The notes beneath the pieces were generated by a model that saw nothing but the letters and a program-made list of their open reading frames with translations, was not told the DNA's origin and did no database searches. Below are positions 6,015-13,324 of a stretch of DNA of 18,874 nucleotides, in pieces (position 1 is the first letter of the stretch; every line of letters begins with the position of its first letter). This stretch comes from HRBIN16 sp049969495 (lineage in GTDB: Bacteria > Armatimonadota > HRBIN16), in the NCBI GenBank assembly GCA_049969495.1, contig JBMFOT010000064.1, positions 1-18,874 of the forward strand. The letters are read 5' to 3'. The translations under genes were made by a program, and so were the position numbers.

Positions 6015-7208
6015 CTATCCCAGCGCCTGCACCGCCTCCGCAATGCGGGCGAGACCGTTGCGGATGGTATCCAGCGAGCAGGCGTAAGATAGACGGATGT
6101 TCTCATCCGCGCCGAAGCCGCTGCCCGGCACTACCGCCACCCGCGCCACCTCCAGCAGATACTCCGCAAAAGCATCCGAGTTGTTGATCACGCGGTCGCC
6201 CCATCGTTTACCGTATAGCGCGGACACATTGGGGAAGGCGTAGAACGCCCCGCCCGGCTCGGCGCAGCGGAAGCCGGGGATGTTGTTCAAACCGTCTACA
6301 ATCGCCCGCCTGCGCTCGGCGAACGCTGTGACCATCTGCTTTACTGCGTCCTCCGATGCCTGTAACGCCGCCAGCGCAGCCCGCTGCGCGATAGAGGTGG
6401 GGTTGGAGGTGGACTGGTCCTGGATGCGCGTCATGGCGGCGATCAGCTCGCGCTCCGCCGCGGCGTAGCCGATGCGCCAGCCGGTCATCGAGTACGCTTT
6501 GGACATCCCGTTGACCAGAATGGTACGCTTTTTCACCTCCTCGCCCAGACTGGCGATGCTGAAGTGCTCGTGCCCGTCATACACCATCTTCTCGTAAATC
6601 TCGTCGGAGATGATGTACAGGTCGTGCTTGAGCGCAAGAGCAGCGATCTCCTTCAACGTCTGGCGAGGAAACACCGCACCCGTTGGGTTGCAGGGGCTAT
6701 TGACCACAATGGCTCGCGTGCGCGCGGTTATCTTCTCGCGAACGGCGTCGAGGGTGGGCACGAAACCGGTGCTCTCGTCCGCGTATACGAACACCGGCAC
6801 GCCGTCGGCAAGTTTGACCATCTCCGGGTAGCTCACCCAGTAGGGGGCGGGGATAATCACCTCGTCGCCGGGGTCACAGATAACCTGAAAGGTGTTGTAC
6901 AGCGCGTGCTTGCCTCCGCAGGTGACGATAATCTGGTTCGGTTCATACTTCAGTCCGTTATCGCGCCAGAGCTTCTCACAAATCGCTTTGCGCAGTGGTT
7001 CGATGCCAGCGGTGGGCGTGTATTTGGTAAACCCTTCTCGCAGGGCAGCGATGGCAGCTTCCTTGATAAACTCGGGGGTATCGAAGTCGGGTTCCCCTGC
7101 CCCGAACGAGAGCACATCGATGCCTTCCTCGCGCATCTTGCGCGCCTTAGCGGTGATGGCGAGGGTAGGAGATGGACTGGTGCGTTGAGCACGTTGTGAG
7201 ATGAACAT
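6015..7208 (-). CDS. aspC: Aspartate aminotransferase (class I, PLP-dependent)
   Basis: This 397-residue fold-type I enzyme moves an amino group between aspartate (and probably aromatic or prephenate-type substrates) and 2-oxoglutarate in the cytoplasm. Visible motifs are GEPDFDTP (38-45), TKYTPTAGI (61-69), APYWVSYPEM (121-130, with the PLP-stacking Trp124), NSPCNPTG (170-177), SDEIYE (201-206) and NGMSKAYSMTGWRIGY (233-248), with Lys237 as the Schiff-base residue. The C-terminal RLSYA carries the carboxylate-binding Arg. The sequence is close to the Thermus-type aspartate/prephenate aminotransferases as I remember them. AAGGAGG lies 6 nt before the ATG, 11 nt after the stop of the Nudix gene, so the two form an operon. 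The exact substrate range cannot be determined here. Confidence 0.9.
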   Translation of the reverse strand: MFISQRAQRTSPSPTLAITAKARKMREEGIDVLSFGAGEPDFDTPEFIKEAAIAALREGFTKYTPTAGIEPLRKAICEKLWRDNGLKYEPNQIIVTCGGKHALYNTFQVICDPGDEVIIPAPYWVSYPEMVKLADGVPVFVYADESTGFVPTLDAVREKITARTRAIVVNSPCNPTGAVFPRQTLKEIAALALKHDLYIISDEIYEKMVYDGHEHFSIASLGEEVKKRTILVNGMSKAYSMTGWRIGYAAAERELIAAMTRIQDQSTSNPTSIAQRAALAALQASEDAVKQMVTAFAERRRAIVDGLNNIPGFRCAEPGGAFYAFPNVSALYGKRWGDRVINNSDAFAEYLLEVARVAVVPGSGFGADENIRLSYACSLDTIRNGLARIAEAVQALG

Positions 7209-7219
7209 GCGTAACCTCC

Positions 7220-7789
7220 TTATGGTTGAAAATGGCTGCTGGTATCGTTTTCCGGTGTGGGTTCCACGCGAGCGAACTGTTCATATACCTCGCGAAGCGG
7301 CACGCCCGGGAGGAACCGCTCGCGATACTGGGCGAGCGCATAGCGGAAGACCTCCGCTATCAGCGGGTCCCACAGGTGGTATACCTCCTGCACGTCTTCC
7401 GGTGGTATCAGCAGGATACCATGCGACTCGCTGCTATCGGGGATGGTGGTGAAATGCGCTACCTCGCCGACGAACACCGGGGCATACCAGCGGCTGCCGT
7501 CCGGCTCATCCAGAGTATAAACGCCGAGCGGTTGAATCCTGCTCAGGAGAATACCTGCCTCCTCCTGTGCCTCCCGGCGTATTGCCTGCTCCGGCGTCTC
7601 GCCCTCCTGGATATGACCGCTGGGCACGCTCCAGCCACGCCCTTCGATGTCGCAGAGCACCACGCGCTCGCCGAAAAAGGCGAACAGCAGCACCGCCCGC
7701 ATCGGTTGAACGCCCTGCCACCGACGGCGTGGACGGAAAGTGGCAAGCCTTTCACCCCAGCGCACAGTAGGGAATACCGCAGATGCCAT
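7220..7789 (-). CDS. Nudix hydrolase
   Basis: The ATG at 7789 follows AAGGAG and lies about 27 nt after the predicted start of transcription; the longer frame to 7912 runs through the promoter. The 189-residue product has a perfect Nudix box at residues 58-80 (GHIQEGE...REAQEEAGI, pattern GX5EX7REUXEEXGU). That box binds divalent metal and hydrolyses nucleoside-diphosphate-linked compounds. The region before it (MRAVLLFAFFGERVVLCDIEGRGWSVPSG) is typical of the fold. The C-terminal tail (residues 120-189) is rich in charged residues and may specify the substrate, which I cannot name. It is the first gene of an operon with the aminotransferase and is divergent from the pseudopilin operon. Confidence 0.85.
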   Translation of the reverse strand: MASAVFPTVRWGERLATFRPRRRWQGVQPMRAVLLFAFFGERVVLCDIEGRGWSVPSGHIQEGETPEQAIRREAQEEAGILLSRIQPLGVYTLDEPDGSRWYAPVFVGEVAHFTTIPDSSESHGILLIPPEDVQEVYHLWDPLIAEVFRYALAQYRERFLPGVPLREVYEQFARVEPTPENDTSSHFQP

Positions 7790-7822
7790 GTGCACTCCTT
7801 TGTCCTTCTTATCCGCTTCCTT

Positions 7823-7852
7823 ATTATCGCCTGCAAGGGTATCTGGCGTCAA
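7823..7852 (-). promoter_or_regulatory. Promoter for the Nudix-aminotransferase operon
   Basis: On the minus strand TTGACG (7852-7847) and GATAAT (7828-7823) are 18 bp apart, each matching five of six consensus bases. The start of transcription would be near 7816, giving a leader of about 27 nt. It is back-to-back with the pseudopilin promoter, about 65 bp between the -35 boxes. Confidence 0.6.
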
Positions 7853-7917
7853 GGGTGCAAAGGGCGTTGTTTGTGCGGTACCGGCAAAGAATTTTGAAAT
7901 GTGAGCCAGCATGCTGC

Positions 7918-7946
7918 TTGACAGAATAGCGATACCAGCGTAGAAT
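7918..7946 (+). promoter_or_regulatory. Strong sigma-70-type promoter for the pseudopilin operon
   Basis: A consensus TTGACA (7918-7923), a 17-bp spacer and TAGAAT (7941-7946, five of six) form the clearest promoter in the window. Transcription would start near 7953. The in-frame ATG at 7945 overlaps the -10 box, so translation must start downstream at 7987, where AAGGAGG (7971-7977) lies 9 nt upstream. Confidence 0.75.
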
Positions 7947-7986
7947 GGGCATGGTTGAGCAAATAACCATAAGGAGGACGGTTCTC

Positions 7987-8805
7987 ATGCGGTGCAAAGC
8001 ATTCACCCTGATTGAGCTGCTGGTTGTTATCGCGATTATCGCGATACTGGCGGCGATTCTGTTTCCCGTGTTCGCACAGGCGCGAGAGCAGGCGCGACGT
8101 ACAATCTGTGTGAGCAACTTGAAGCAGCTGACTAACGCCTTCCTGATGTACGCCCAGGACTACGACGAGCGATTCATGTCGCAGAACAACGCCGACGGTC
8201 CCAACTTCGACGACAACACCGAAGCACAGGTGCTGTTGCAGCCGTACATCAAGAACCGCAACATCTTCTACTGTCCGTCCCGCAACAACTTCAACTGTGT
8301 GAAATGGATAGACCCCAGCGGGCGGTGCCTGGGATACGCCCCCAACTTCGGGTTGTACTCCTACGTAAACGGGCTGGGTATCTTTGAAGTGCTCATTCCT
8401 GCCCCGCCCGGAGTACCCGGTTGGATATGGGTGGGTAAGACCCTTTCGCAGATGGCACACCCTGCACAAACCATCCTGCAGGGCGACACGAACGACTTCA
8501 ACATGTACACGCTGTCGTTCTATTTCCAGTACTGGGATGGACGCACCAGCGCCGCCATCCGCCATAACCGTATGTATCAGTTCTCGTTCGTGGACGGGCA
8601 CGTCAAAAGCATGAAGATGGCAGCGTATTCCTTCCTGGTGGATGGTGACCCTTTCACCATCATGCCGGAGAACGGCGACAACATCAAGCTCTACTGTGCA
8701 GATGTGAACGAGGTGAGCAAGCGAGCAGGTAACTACTACGGCAGAGGACTGCCCTGCGGACAGATTGCCGAAAACATCGCGCGCGACCGCGTGCCGTTAC
8801 CGTGA
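7987..8805 (+). CDS. DUF1559-type pseudopilin (prepilin N-terminal methylation domain)
   Basis: The 272-residue product starts MRCKA, followed by the type IV prepilin signal FTLIELLVVIAIIAILAAIL. The prepilin peptidase would cut before Phe6, and Glu10 is the conserved Glu5 of the mature protein. This anchors the protein in the membrane or in a pseudopilus. The residue before the cut is Ala rather than the usual Gly. The stretch REQARRTICVSNLKQL (about 32-47) and the C-terminal FVDGHVK are hallmarks of the DUF1559/general-secretion-like family, abundant in Planctomycetes and Armatimonadota. Internal Cys residues could form disulfides outside the cell. It is the first gene of an operon with the following membrane protein, 12 nt away. 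The cargo or partner is unknown. Confidence 0.85.
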   Translation: MRCKAFTLIELLVVIAIIAILAAILFPVFAQAREQARRTICVSNLKQLTNAFLMYAQDYDERFMSQNNADGPNFDDNTEAQVLLQPYIKNRNIFYCPSRNNFNCVKWIDPSGRCLGYAPNFGLYSYVNGLGIFEVLIPAPPGVPGWIWVGKTLSQMAHPAQTILQGDTNDFNMYTLSFYFQYWDGRTSAAIRHNRMYQFSFVDGHVKSMKMAAYSFLVDGDPFTIMPENGDNIKLYCADVNEVSKRAGNYYGRGLPCGQIAENIARDRVPLP

Positions 8806-8817
8806 GGAAACCCCGCT

Positions 8818-10785
8818 ATGTTCGGGCGATGGCTGAAGGCGATACCTCCCGCGACGGCGTTGGTGGCGGGGCTTGTGTTGATGCTTCGCCCGGATACCGC
8901 ATGGATGTTCCGAGCGCAGATCAGCCAGCTGCTGCGCCCGGCTGACGCAGCACGTTTCTATGTGGGGCAAGGAGTTTACGGGGATGAAGAAAACCATGCT
9001 GACCTGCAAGAACTCTACCTGCAACACCTGCAAACGGTGGCGAGCCGTCATCCCGAAGATTACCAGGCACAGTTAGCCGTAACGCTGAAATACTACCCCG
9101 ATCACGCAGAGAGTTTGCTCCGTCTCCTGCCGCGCTTCGGCGACCACCCGCAGTTACACGCTCACATTCTCCGCTTCGTGACGCAGAGGGTGCGCCCCCG
9201 TCGCCCGGAGGCGGATACCATGTCGATAACCGCCACTCTGCCACCACTCCCGTTTGCGATGGGAGGCCCAACACCGCCCGGTGCTGTGCCACCGCCTGCC
9301 TCATCGCCAGGTCCTGTTACGGGGCCCATGGTGGTACCGCCTCCGGGTACGAACCTGTTGTCGTACAGCATGTTTGAACCCACTCTGTACGACCTGTGGC
9401 TGAGGTTGTTTGTTCCCCTGCCTGCTCTGACATCCCCAGTGAAGGGTTCGCCTCCGCCCTCTGCATATGAACTCGCCACGTATATCCATATAGCGGAACA
9501 GGGCGAGCGATTGGACCCCGATAACGCCTATTTTCCAGCGATGCGGGCGGTGCTTCACTTCGTCGCGAAACAGGACGATAAAGCGATAGACGCGCTGCTA
9601 CGCGCCAGCCGTAAACCACGCTGGGAAGACTACGTCAACGACGAACCGGAAAGCAAGATTCATTTGTATACGCTTGCTTTCGGCAGACAGCCGGCGTATC
9701 ATCGTGTGTGGGTGTACTTCGAGACACTGCTTCCACATTTCGCAGCTGTGCACGCCGCGGTGCGTGTGGCGGTGTACCTGGCGTACCAGACCGACCTGGC
9801 AGGAAACACGGAACGGGCGGCTGAAATACGCCTTGCGCTGATTCGGTTGGGCAGGCTGATGCGCACACAGGGACGCCATACCATCACCGCACAGGTCGGC
9901 ATTGCTATGAGCCAAACTGGCTGCCAGACAGTACCGGAGCTTCGTCTCTCGGGTTTTTCGCCCCCGGATGACCACCAAAAGCGACTGGTTGAACAACGCC
10001 TTCACCAGATGGTGGATTACCTGCGTCGGGTGGGTAGGACAGCGGACATTCCTTGGGTAGAGCGGGAGCTGCGCACGGGTCTAATCACACACAATATCAT
10101 CGTCGAGGATACCATACGATCTCGGCAAGACCTCGAAACGAGAGCGACAACCCCTGTTGTGTGTTGGGCATTGAATCTGATGCTGCTGCTAGCAGTGTTT
10201 GCAGTGCTATTTTTATGGATATTATTCTCGGCTGTATCTCGTGCCCCCGTGCGGCTGGGGTACGTGCAAGTGTTTTTTCTATTATCGTGTCTGATACTTC
10301 TCGGCGTATGGGCATACGAAGGCGAGGCGTTGCATTACGCCGCCGAAAGTCTCAAAGCGCCTGCTGTCACTGCAGAACAACTAAAAATATTCTGCTCTAC
10401 GTTTTCCTCCCCTCCTATGCCCGAAGTCATCGCGCAAATTCTGGACTGGCTAAGCAAGTATCTGTGGATAAGTATTGGAGATAATGTCCCGAGCCTCCGA
10501 AGTCTGCGCATCGCGCTATGGATAGGTTTCGAGATGTTTCTGCTGGTGCTGGTGGCACTGGTGGCGTTCTGGCAGGTTACGCGGGGATACGCTGGCGGCA
10601 CTGCTCTGGTAGAGGGAATGCGTCAGTCTGGTTTGCAGATGGCAAGCGTGCTGTTTCTGCTGTATGCTCTGAGCCTGTTGGTAACGGCGCGTGCAGAACG
10701 GCTGGCATCCGACATGCTCCATCGGATAGCGTACGGGAAACCGCACTATGACGCTCGATTGCTGGGCACGAAGCTGCCCAATTAA
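8818..10785 (+). CDS. 655-residue multi-pass membrane protein of unknown function
   Basis: I do not recognise a family. The start follows GAGGAAA, 12 nt after the pseudopilin stop. Visible parts are an N-terminal hydrophobic helix (10-24), then a helical soluble region. A proline-rich linker follows (about 141-178, including PPLPFAMGGPTPPGAVPPP). A long alpha-helical stretch with TPR-like features (about 215-345, for example ERLDPDNAYFPAMRAVLHFV) comes next. At the end are four hydrophobic segments (447-472, 481-499, 566-586 and 607-625), with a short charged tail. A large domain between the first and second membrane helices probably faces the outside, since one helix precedes it. Together with the pseudopilin it may form part of an envelope or secretion machine. 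It ends in a TTAA shared with a convergent gene. Function is not inferable from sequence. Confidence 0.7.
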   Translation: MFGRWLKAIPPATALVAGLVLMLRPDTAWMFRAQISQLLRPADAARFYVGQGVYGDEENHADLQELYLQHLQTVASRHPEDYQAQLAVTLKYYPDHAESLLRLLPRFGDHPQLHAHILRFVTQRVRPRRPEADTMSITATLPPLPFAMGGPTPPGAVPPPASSPGPVTGPMVVPPPGTNLLSYSMFEPTLYDLWLRLFVPLPALTSPVKGSPPPSAYELATYIHIAEQGERLDPDNAYFPAMRAVLHFVAKQDDKAIDALLRASRKPRWEDYVNDEPESKIHLYTLAFGRQPAYHRVWVYFETLLPHFAAVHAAVRVAVYLAYQTDLAGNTERAAEIRLALIRLGRLMRTQGRHTITAQVGIAMSQTGCQTVPELRLSGFSPPDDHQKRLVEQRLHQMVDYLRRVGRTADIPWVERELRTGLITHNIIVEDTIRSRQDLETRATTPVVCWALNLMLLLAVFAVLFLWILFSAVSRAPVRLGYVQVFFLLSCLILLGVWAYEGEALHYAAESLKAPAVTAEQLKIFCSTFSSPPMPEVIAQILDWLSKYLWISIGDNVPSLRSLRIALWIGFEMFLLVLVALVAFWQVTRGYAGGTALVEGMRQSGLQMASVLFLLYALSLLVTARAERLASDMLHRIAYGKPHYDARLLGTKLPN

Positions 10786-11165
10786 CGCCCCAGATACACC
10801 AGATGCGTCGGACAGGTGCAATCGCTGGAGCCAAAGCCGCGCGCTATCACCCGGACATGGGGGAGGGCGAGCAGTTGTCGGTTCAGGGCACACTCGCTAA
10901 GCCCATCGGCGGGGTACAGATGGACATCTTCCACAACGGCATGTTGCAACAGATAGTCGATGTGCCAGTGCAGGCGTTTCTCCCGACGCAGGTGACGGGC
11001 AAGCCGTCTGCGCAAGCCTCCCAACGCGCTGCCGGTGTAGAGATACTTACCAGCAGGGAAGCGAAAAGTGCCCAGTGCGCCCACTTGCAGGGTGACCTCT
11101 TCTGCTAATCGTAGCACCAGCTGGTACGCGCCCGGCTCGCTGGGAACGGTGTCGAGGTCAAGCAT
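10782..11165 (-). CDS. DUF123 (GIY-YIG-like) protein
   Basis: The ATG at 11165 overlaps the end of rsmG by 8 bp; AGGAG lies about 10 nt before it. The frame extends further upstream inside rsmG, but those codons are unlike the family. The 127-residue protein shows the DUF123 pattern: GAYQLVLRL (12-20), GTFRFPAGKYLYTGSALGG (32-50, with the Y-x-Y-x-GSA core resembling GIY-YIG nucleases), RLARHLRREKRLHWHIDYLL (54-73) and GFGSSDCTCPTHL (110-122). Members are found in archaea and bacteria. A nuclease role is suggested by the fold relationship but not proved. Coupling to rsmG suggests co-translation. Confidence 0.8.
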   Translation of the reverse strand: MLDLDTVPSEPGAYQLVLRLAEEVTLQVGALGTFRFPAGKYLYTGSALGGLRRRLARHLRREKRLHWHIDYLLQHAVVEDVHLYPADGLSECALNRQLLALPHVRVIARGFGSSDCTCPTHLVYLGR

Positions 11166-11898
11166 CTTGGGACGAACTCCTGAACCGTCTGGCTTCTCGC
11201 AACACGCGCGCGGTAGCACGTGGATACTGTGCGGGCGTTGTCACCACCTTCACCGAACGCACCAGCAGGTTCACAATGTCGGAGTGGGGCACAGGTGCTT
11301 CCACCATCTCCGGCTCTGAGCCGCCCAGCCGCAGTATCTGTTCGCGTGCTTGCTCTACCTCCTCTCGCTGAGAGGGACGCTTCATCCAGACCACGCTCCC
11401 ACCCACCCGGGCGAAGGGCAGGGTCCATTCCGCCAGCGCCCACAGGTGCGCTACCGCGCGAGCAGTCACCATATCGAACCCTTCACGCCAGCGAGTATGA
11501 CGTGCCGCCTCTTCCGCACGGGCGTGAATGAACTCCACGTCGGTAATCCCCAGTTCCTCGCACAGCGGGCGCAAGAACAGGAAGGGGTCGTGACGCGAGT
11601 CGAGCAAGGCGAGGCGCACCTCGGGGAAGGCAATCTTTAGAGGCAGTCCGGGCAAACCTGCTCCGGTTCCCACGTCCAGCACCTGCGCTCCTGCGAAGGG
11701 CGTCCATGCCCGTACCACCGTGAGCGAATCCAGAAAGTGCCGGAAGACCGCCTCTTCCGGTGGCACGGAGGTGAGATTCATGCGCTGATTGGCTTCATAG
11801 AGACGATGGGCGTACAGCGCAAACTGTTCCAGCTGGCTCTTATCCAGCGCGATGCCCAGTGCTTCCGCTCCAGTTCGCAGCAGGTCACGTGAAAACAT
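11158..11898 (-). CDS. rsmG: 16S rRNA (guanine-N7) methyltransferase RsmG
   Basis: RsmG (GidB) methylates G527 of 16S rRNA using SAM; its loss gives low-level streptomycin resistance in many bacteria. The 246-residue product has NQRMNLTSVPPEEAVFRHFLDSL (37-59) and the SAM loop VLDVGTGAGLPGLPLKIA (73-90). These are followed by LLDS (98-101), a substrate-side segment VTARAVAHLWALAEW (144-158) and the C-terminal TPAQYPRATARVLREAR. I chose the ATG at 11898. The frame extends to 12036, but those extra residues are not family-like. The ribosome site is weak (GGTAG), so a nearby alternative start is possible. After LLDS the residues are RHDPFLFL, where many homologues have a Lys, a small deviation. 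It is followed by the overlapping DUF123 gene. Confidence 0.85.
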   Translation of the reverse strand: MFSRDLLRTGAEALGIALDKSQLEQFALYAHRLYEANQRMNLTSVPPEEAVFRHFLDSLTVVRAWTPFAGAQVLDVGTGAGLPGLPLKIAFPEVRLALLDSRHDPFLFLRPLCEELGITDVEFIHARAEEAARHTRWREGFDMVTARAVAHLWALAEWTLPFARVGGSVVWMKRPSQREEVEQAREQILRLGGSEPEMVEAPVPHSDIVNLLVRSVKVVTTPAQYPRATARVLREARRFRSSSQDA

Positions 11899-11944
11899 AT
11901 GAGATACTACCGAGCGTCCAGCCAATACGAATCCAGAGGCGCGT

Positions 11945-11964
11945 GGTCGCGATAGAGCGCGACC
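11945..11964. other. Small hairpin in the gap upstream of rsmG
   Basis: GGTCGCG (11945-11951) and CGCGACC (11958-11964) form a perfect 7-bp stem with a 6-nt loop, between the SLBB gene stop and the rsmG start. No T tract follows on either strand, so it is not a classic terminator. It could be a leader hairpin or an RNA-stabilising element. Confidence 0.3.
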
Positions 11965-12014
11965 CTCCACATGCCATCTGGTGCTCACGGCAGGGCATGT
12001 GCTGCATCCCTGCT

Positions 12015-13172
12015 CTATCTTCGCCGTAACAGCCACGCGAGGCTGGCAATAGCCGACAGCATCGATAGCGCAGTGCCCAGGTTGAACTGCTCGCGCGAAC
12101 GCTCCGCCACCACAATCTGGTCGTTCGGCTCCAGGTAGGGGTCGTCCGCTTTGCCCTCTTCGATTTCGCCGAAGTTGACCTTCATCGTCTGTCGCTTGTT
12201 AGAGCCGGGTACCGCCCGCAGGATTTTAATATCCCATTTTCTGGCGTATGGGGAAAAACCTCCCGCCGCGCCAATCGCCTCGCTCAAACGCATCCGTCCA
12301 ACCAGAGGTACAGGACCGGGGCGATTGACCCCGCCGAACACCGAGACGGTTACCGCCTCCTGCACGGTAGGAACCAGAATGCGGTCGCCGTTCTTCAACA
12401 CCAGCTGCTTCGCGGGGTCCTGGGACATCGCGTCGGTGTAATTCACCGGAATCTCTTCCGTTTGCCCCTCGTGGCGAATGGTGATGCGTGAGTTATCGGC
12501 GTTGGGTTGCAAGCCTCCTGCCTGCAGTATCGCCTCGCGGAAGGTACTGCCCTCCTGCAGGGTCAACGCGCCCGGACGCGCCACTGCACCCGTGACAAAA
12601 ATCGTCATCATCTGCTTCGCGGGCACAAGGATCACGTCGTCAGGCATTATCTCCACGTTGGCGGCCGGGTCGCCGAACTTGATGAACCGCTCCAGGTCCA
12701 GCGTCATCTCGGCAGGGGCGGGCTGTTTGCGGGTGAGTTTGATTCGCGACAGGTCCGCGCTCTGTTCGGGTTCGGCGGCTTGAATCACTTCAATCAGTCG
12801 AGTGGAAACGTTCTCGCGCAACGGTATCTTCCCGCCTTTGCGCACTGCGCCAGTTACCGTCACATAGCGCGGAAACCGCTCTAGAATCACCACCGTCACC
12901 ACGGGGTCTACATAGTACTTCTTGAGCATCTCGGTGAGCTTTTTGGCTAGCCCCTCCTCGGTCTCACCGGCGACTTTGATGGAGCCCAGCAACGGCATCT
13001 TGATGTAGCCGTTGTCGTCCACCTTATACTGCCCGCTGATATCCTTGTCGCCGACGAGGGTGATGCCCAGCGTATCCCCTGCACCGATGCAGGGTGGCTC
13101 GTTCTGCGCCAGCACCGATGAGGTAGCAAAAATCATCATCAGCAAGGTGAAAAGAATCGTCACGCGCTTCAT
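12015..13172 (-). CDS. Polysaccharide-export / SLBB-domain secreted protein
   Basis: The ATG at 13172 lies about 11 nt after AAGGGGG. The longer frame to 13214 only adds codons before a clear signal peptide (MKRVTILFTLLMM...VLA, cut near residue 22). Residues 26-100 match the poly-export domain found in Wza-like outer-membrane proteins (GDTLGITLVGDKDISGQYKVDDNGYIKMPLLGSIKV). Three SLBB-type beta-grasp units follow (about 103-183, 191-268, 275-357), with repeated markers VTGAVRKGGKI, VTGAVARPGAL and VFGGVNRPGPV. The C-terminus has a hydrophobic helix (366-382) ending in RRR. In Wza that end forms the outer-membrane helix barrel, but the positive tail here would suit an inner-membrane anchor. 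No Wzc-type kinase or glycosyltransferase lies beside it, so it is a stand-alone export gene. A likely promoter -10 (TACAAT) lies at 13226-13221. Confidence 0.8.
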   Translation of the reverse strand: MKRVTILFTLLMMIFATSSVLAQNEPPCIGAGDTLGITLVGDKDISGQYKVDDNGYIKMPLLGSIKVAGETEEGLAKKLTEMLKKYYVDPVVTVVILERFPRYVTVTGAVRKGGKIPLRENVSTRLIEVIQAAEPEQSADLSRIKLTRKQPAPAEMTLDLERFIKFGDPAANVEIMPDDVILVPAKQMMTIFVTGAVARPGALTLQEGSTFREAILQAGGLQPNADNSRITIRHEGQTEEIPVNYTDAMSQDPAKQLVLKNGDRILVPTVQEAVTVSVFGGVNRPGPVPLVGRMRLSEAIGAAGGFSPYARKWDIKILRAVPGSNKRQTMKVNFGEIEEGKADDPYLEPNDQIVVAERSREQFNLGTALSMLSAIASLAWLLRRR

Positions 13173-13254
13173 AGGCGGCGGAACCCCCTTCTTGTGGCTT
13201 GCAAATGTGCACACAAACGTATTGTACCTCTCTTTGCCGGTGAATGTTGCTCAT

Positions 13255-13278
13255 GAAACTCGCGATATCGTGAGTTTC
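13255..13278. promoter_or_regulatory. 24-bp near-perfect palindrome, candidate operator
   Basis: Arms GAAACTC (13255-13261) and GAGTTTC (13272-13278) flank the centre CGATATCG (13263-13270). Eleven of twelve positions pair; the one odd position is G against T. It lies upstream of the SLBB gene, about 30-50 bp beyond the candidate -10 box (13226-13221), and after the serpin gene. No T tract follows on the minus strand, so a terminator is unlikely. Confidence 0.45.
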
Positions 13279-13324
13279 TGAAATATATTATCGGCAGAAG
13301 CATGCGAATGATACATATCGCTGC

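Noticed and set aside
6564..7199. Plus-strand frame of 211 codons opposite the aminotransferase
   Set aside because: It is a shadow of the minus-strand gene, whose PLP and substrate motifs are clear.
7945..7986. Earlier start of the pseudopilin at 7945
   Set aside because: The ATG overlaps the -10 box, while 7987 has a ribosome site and the right prepilin leader.
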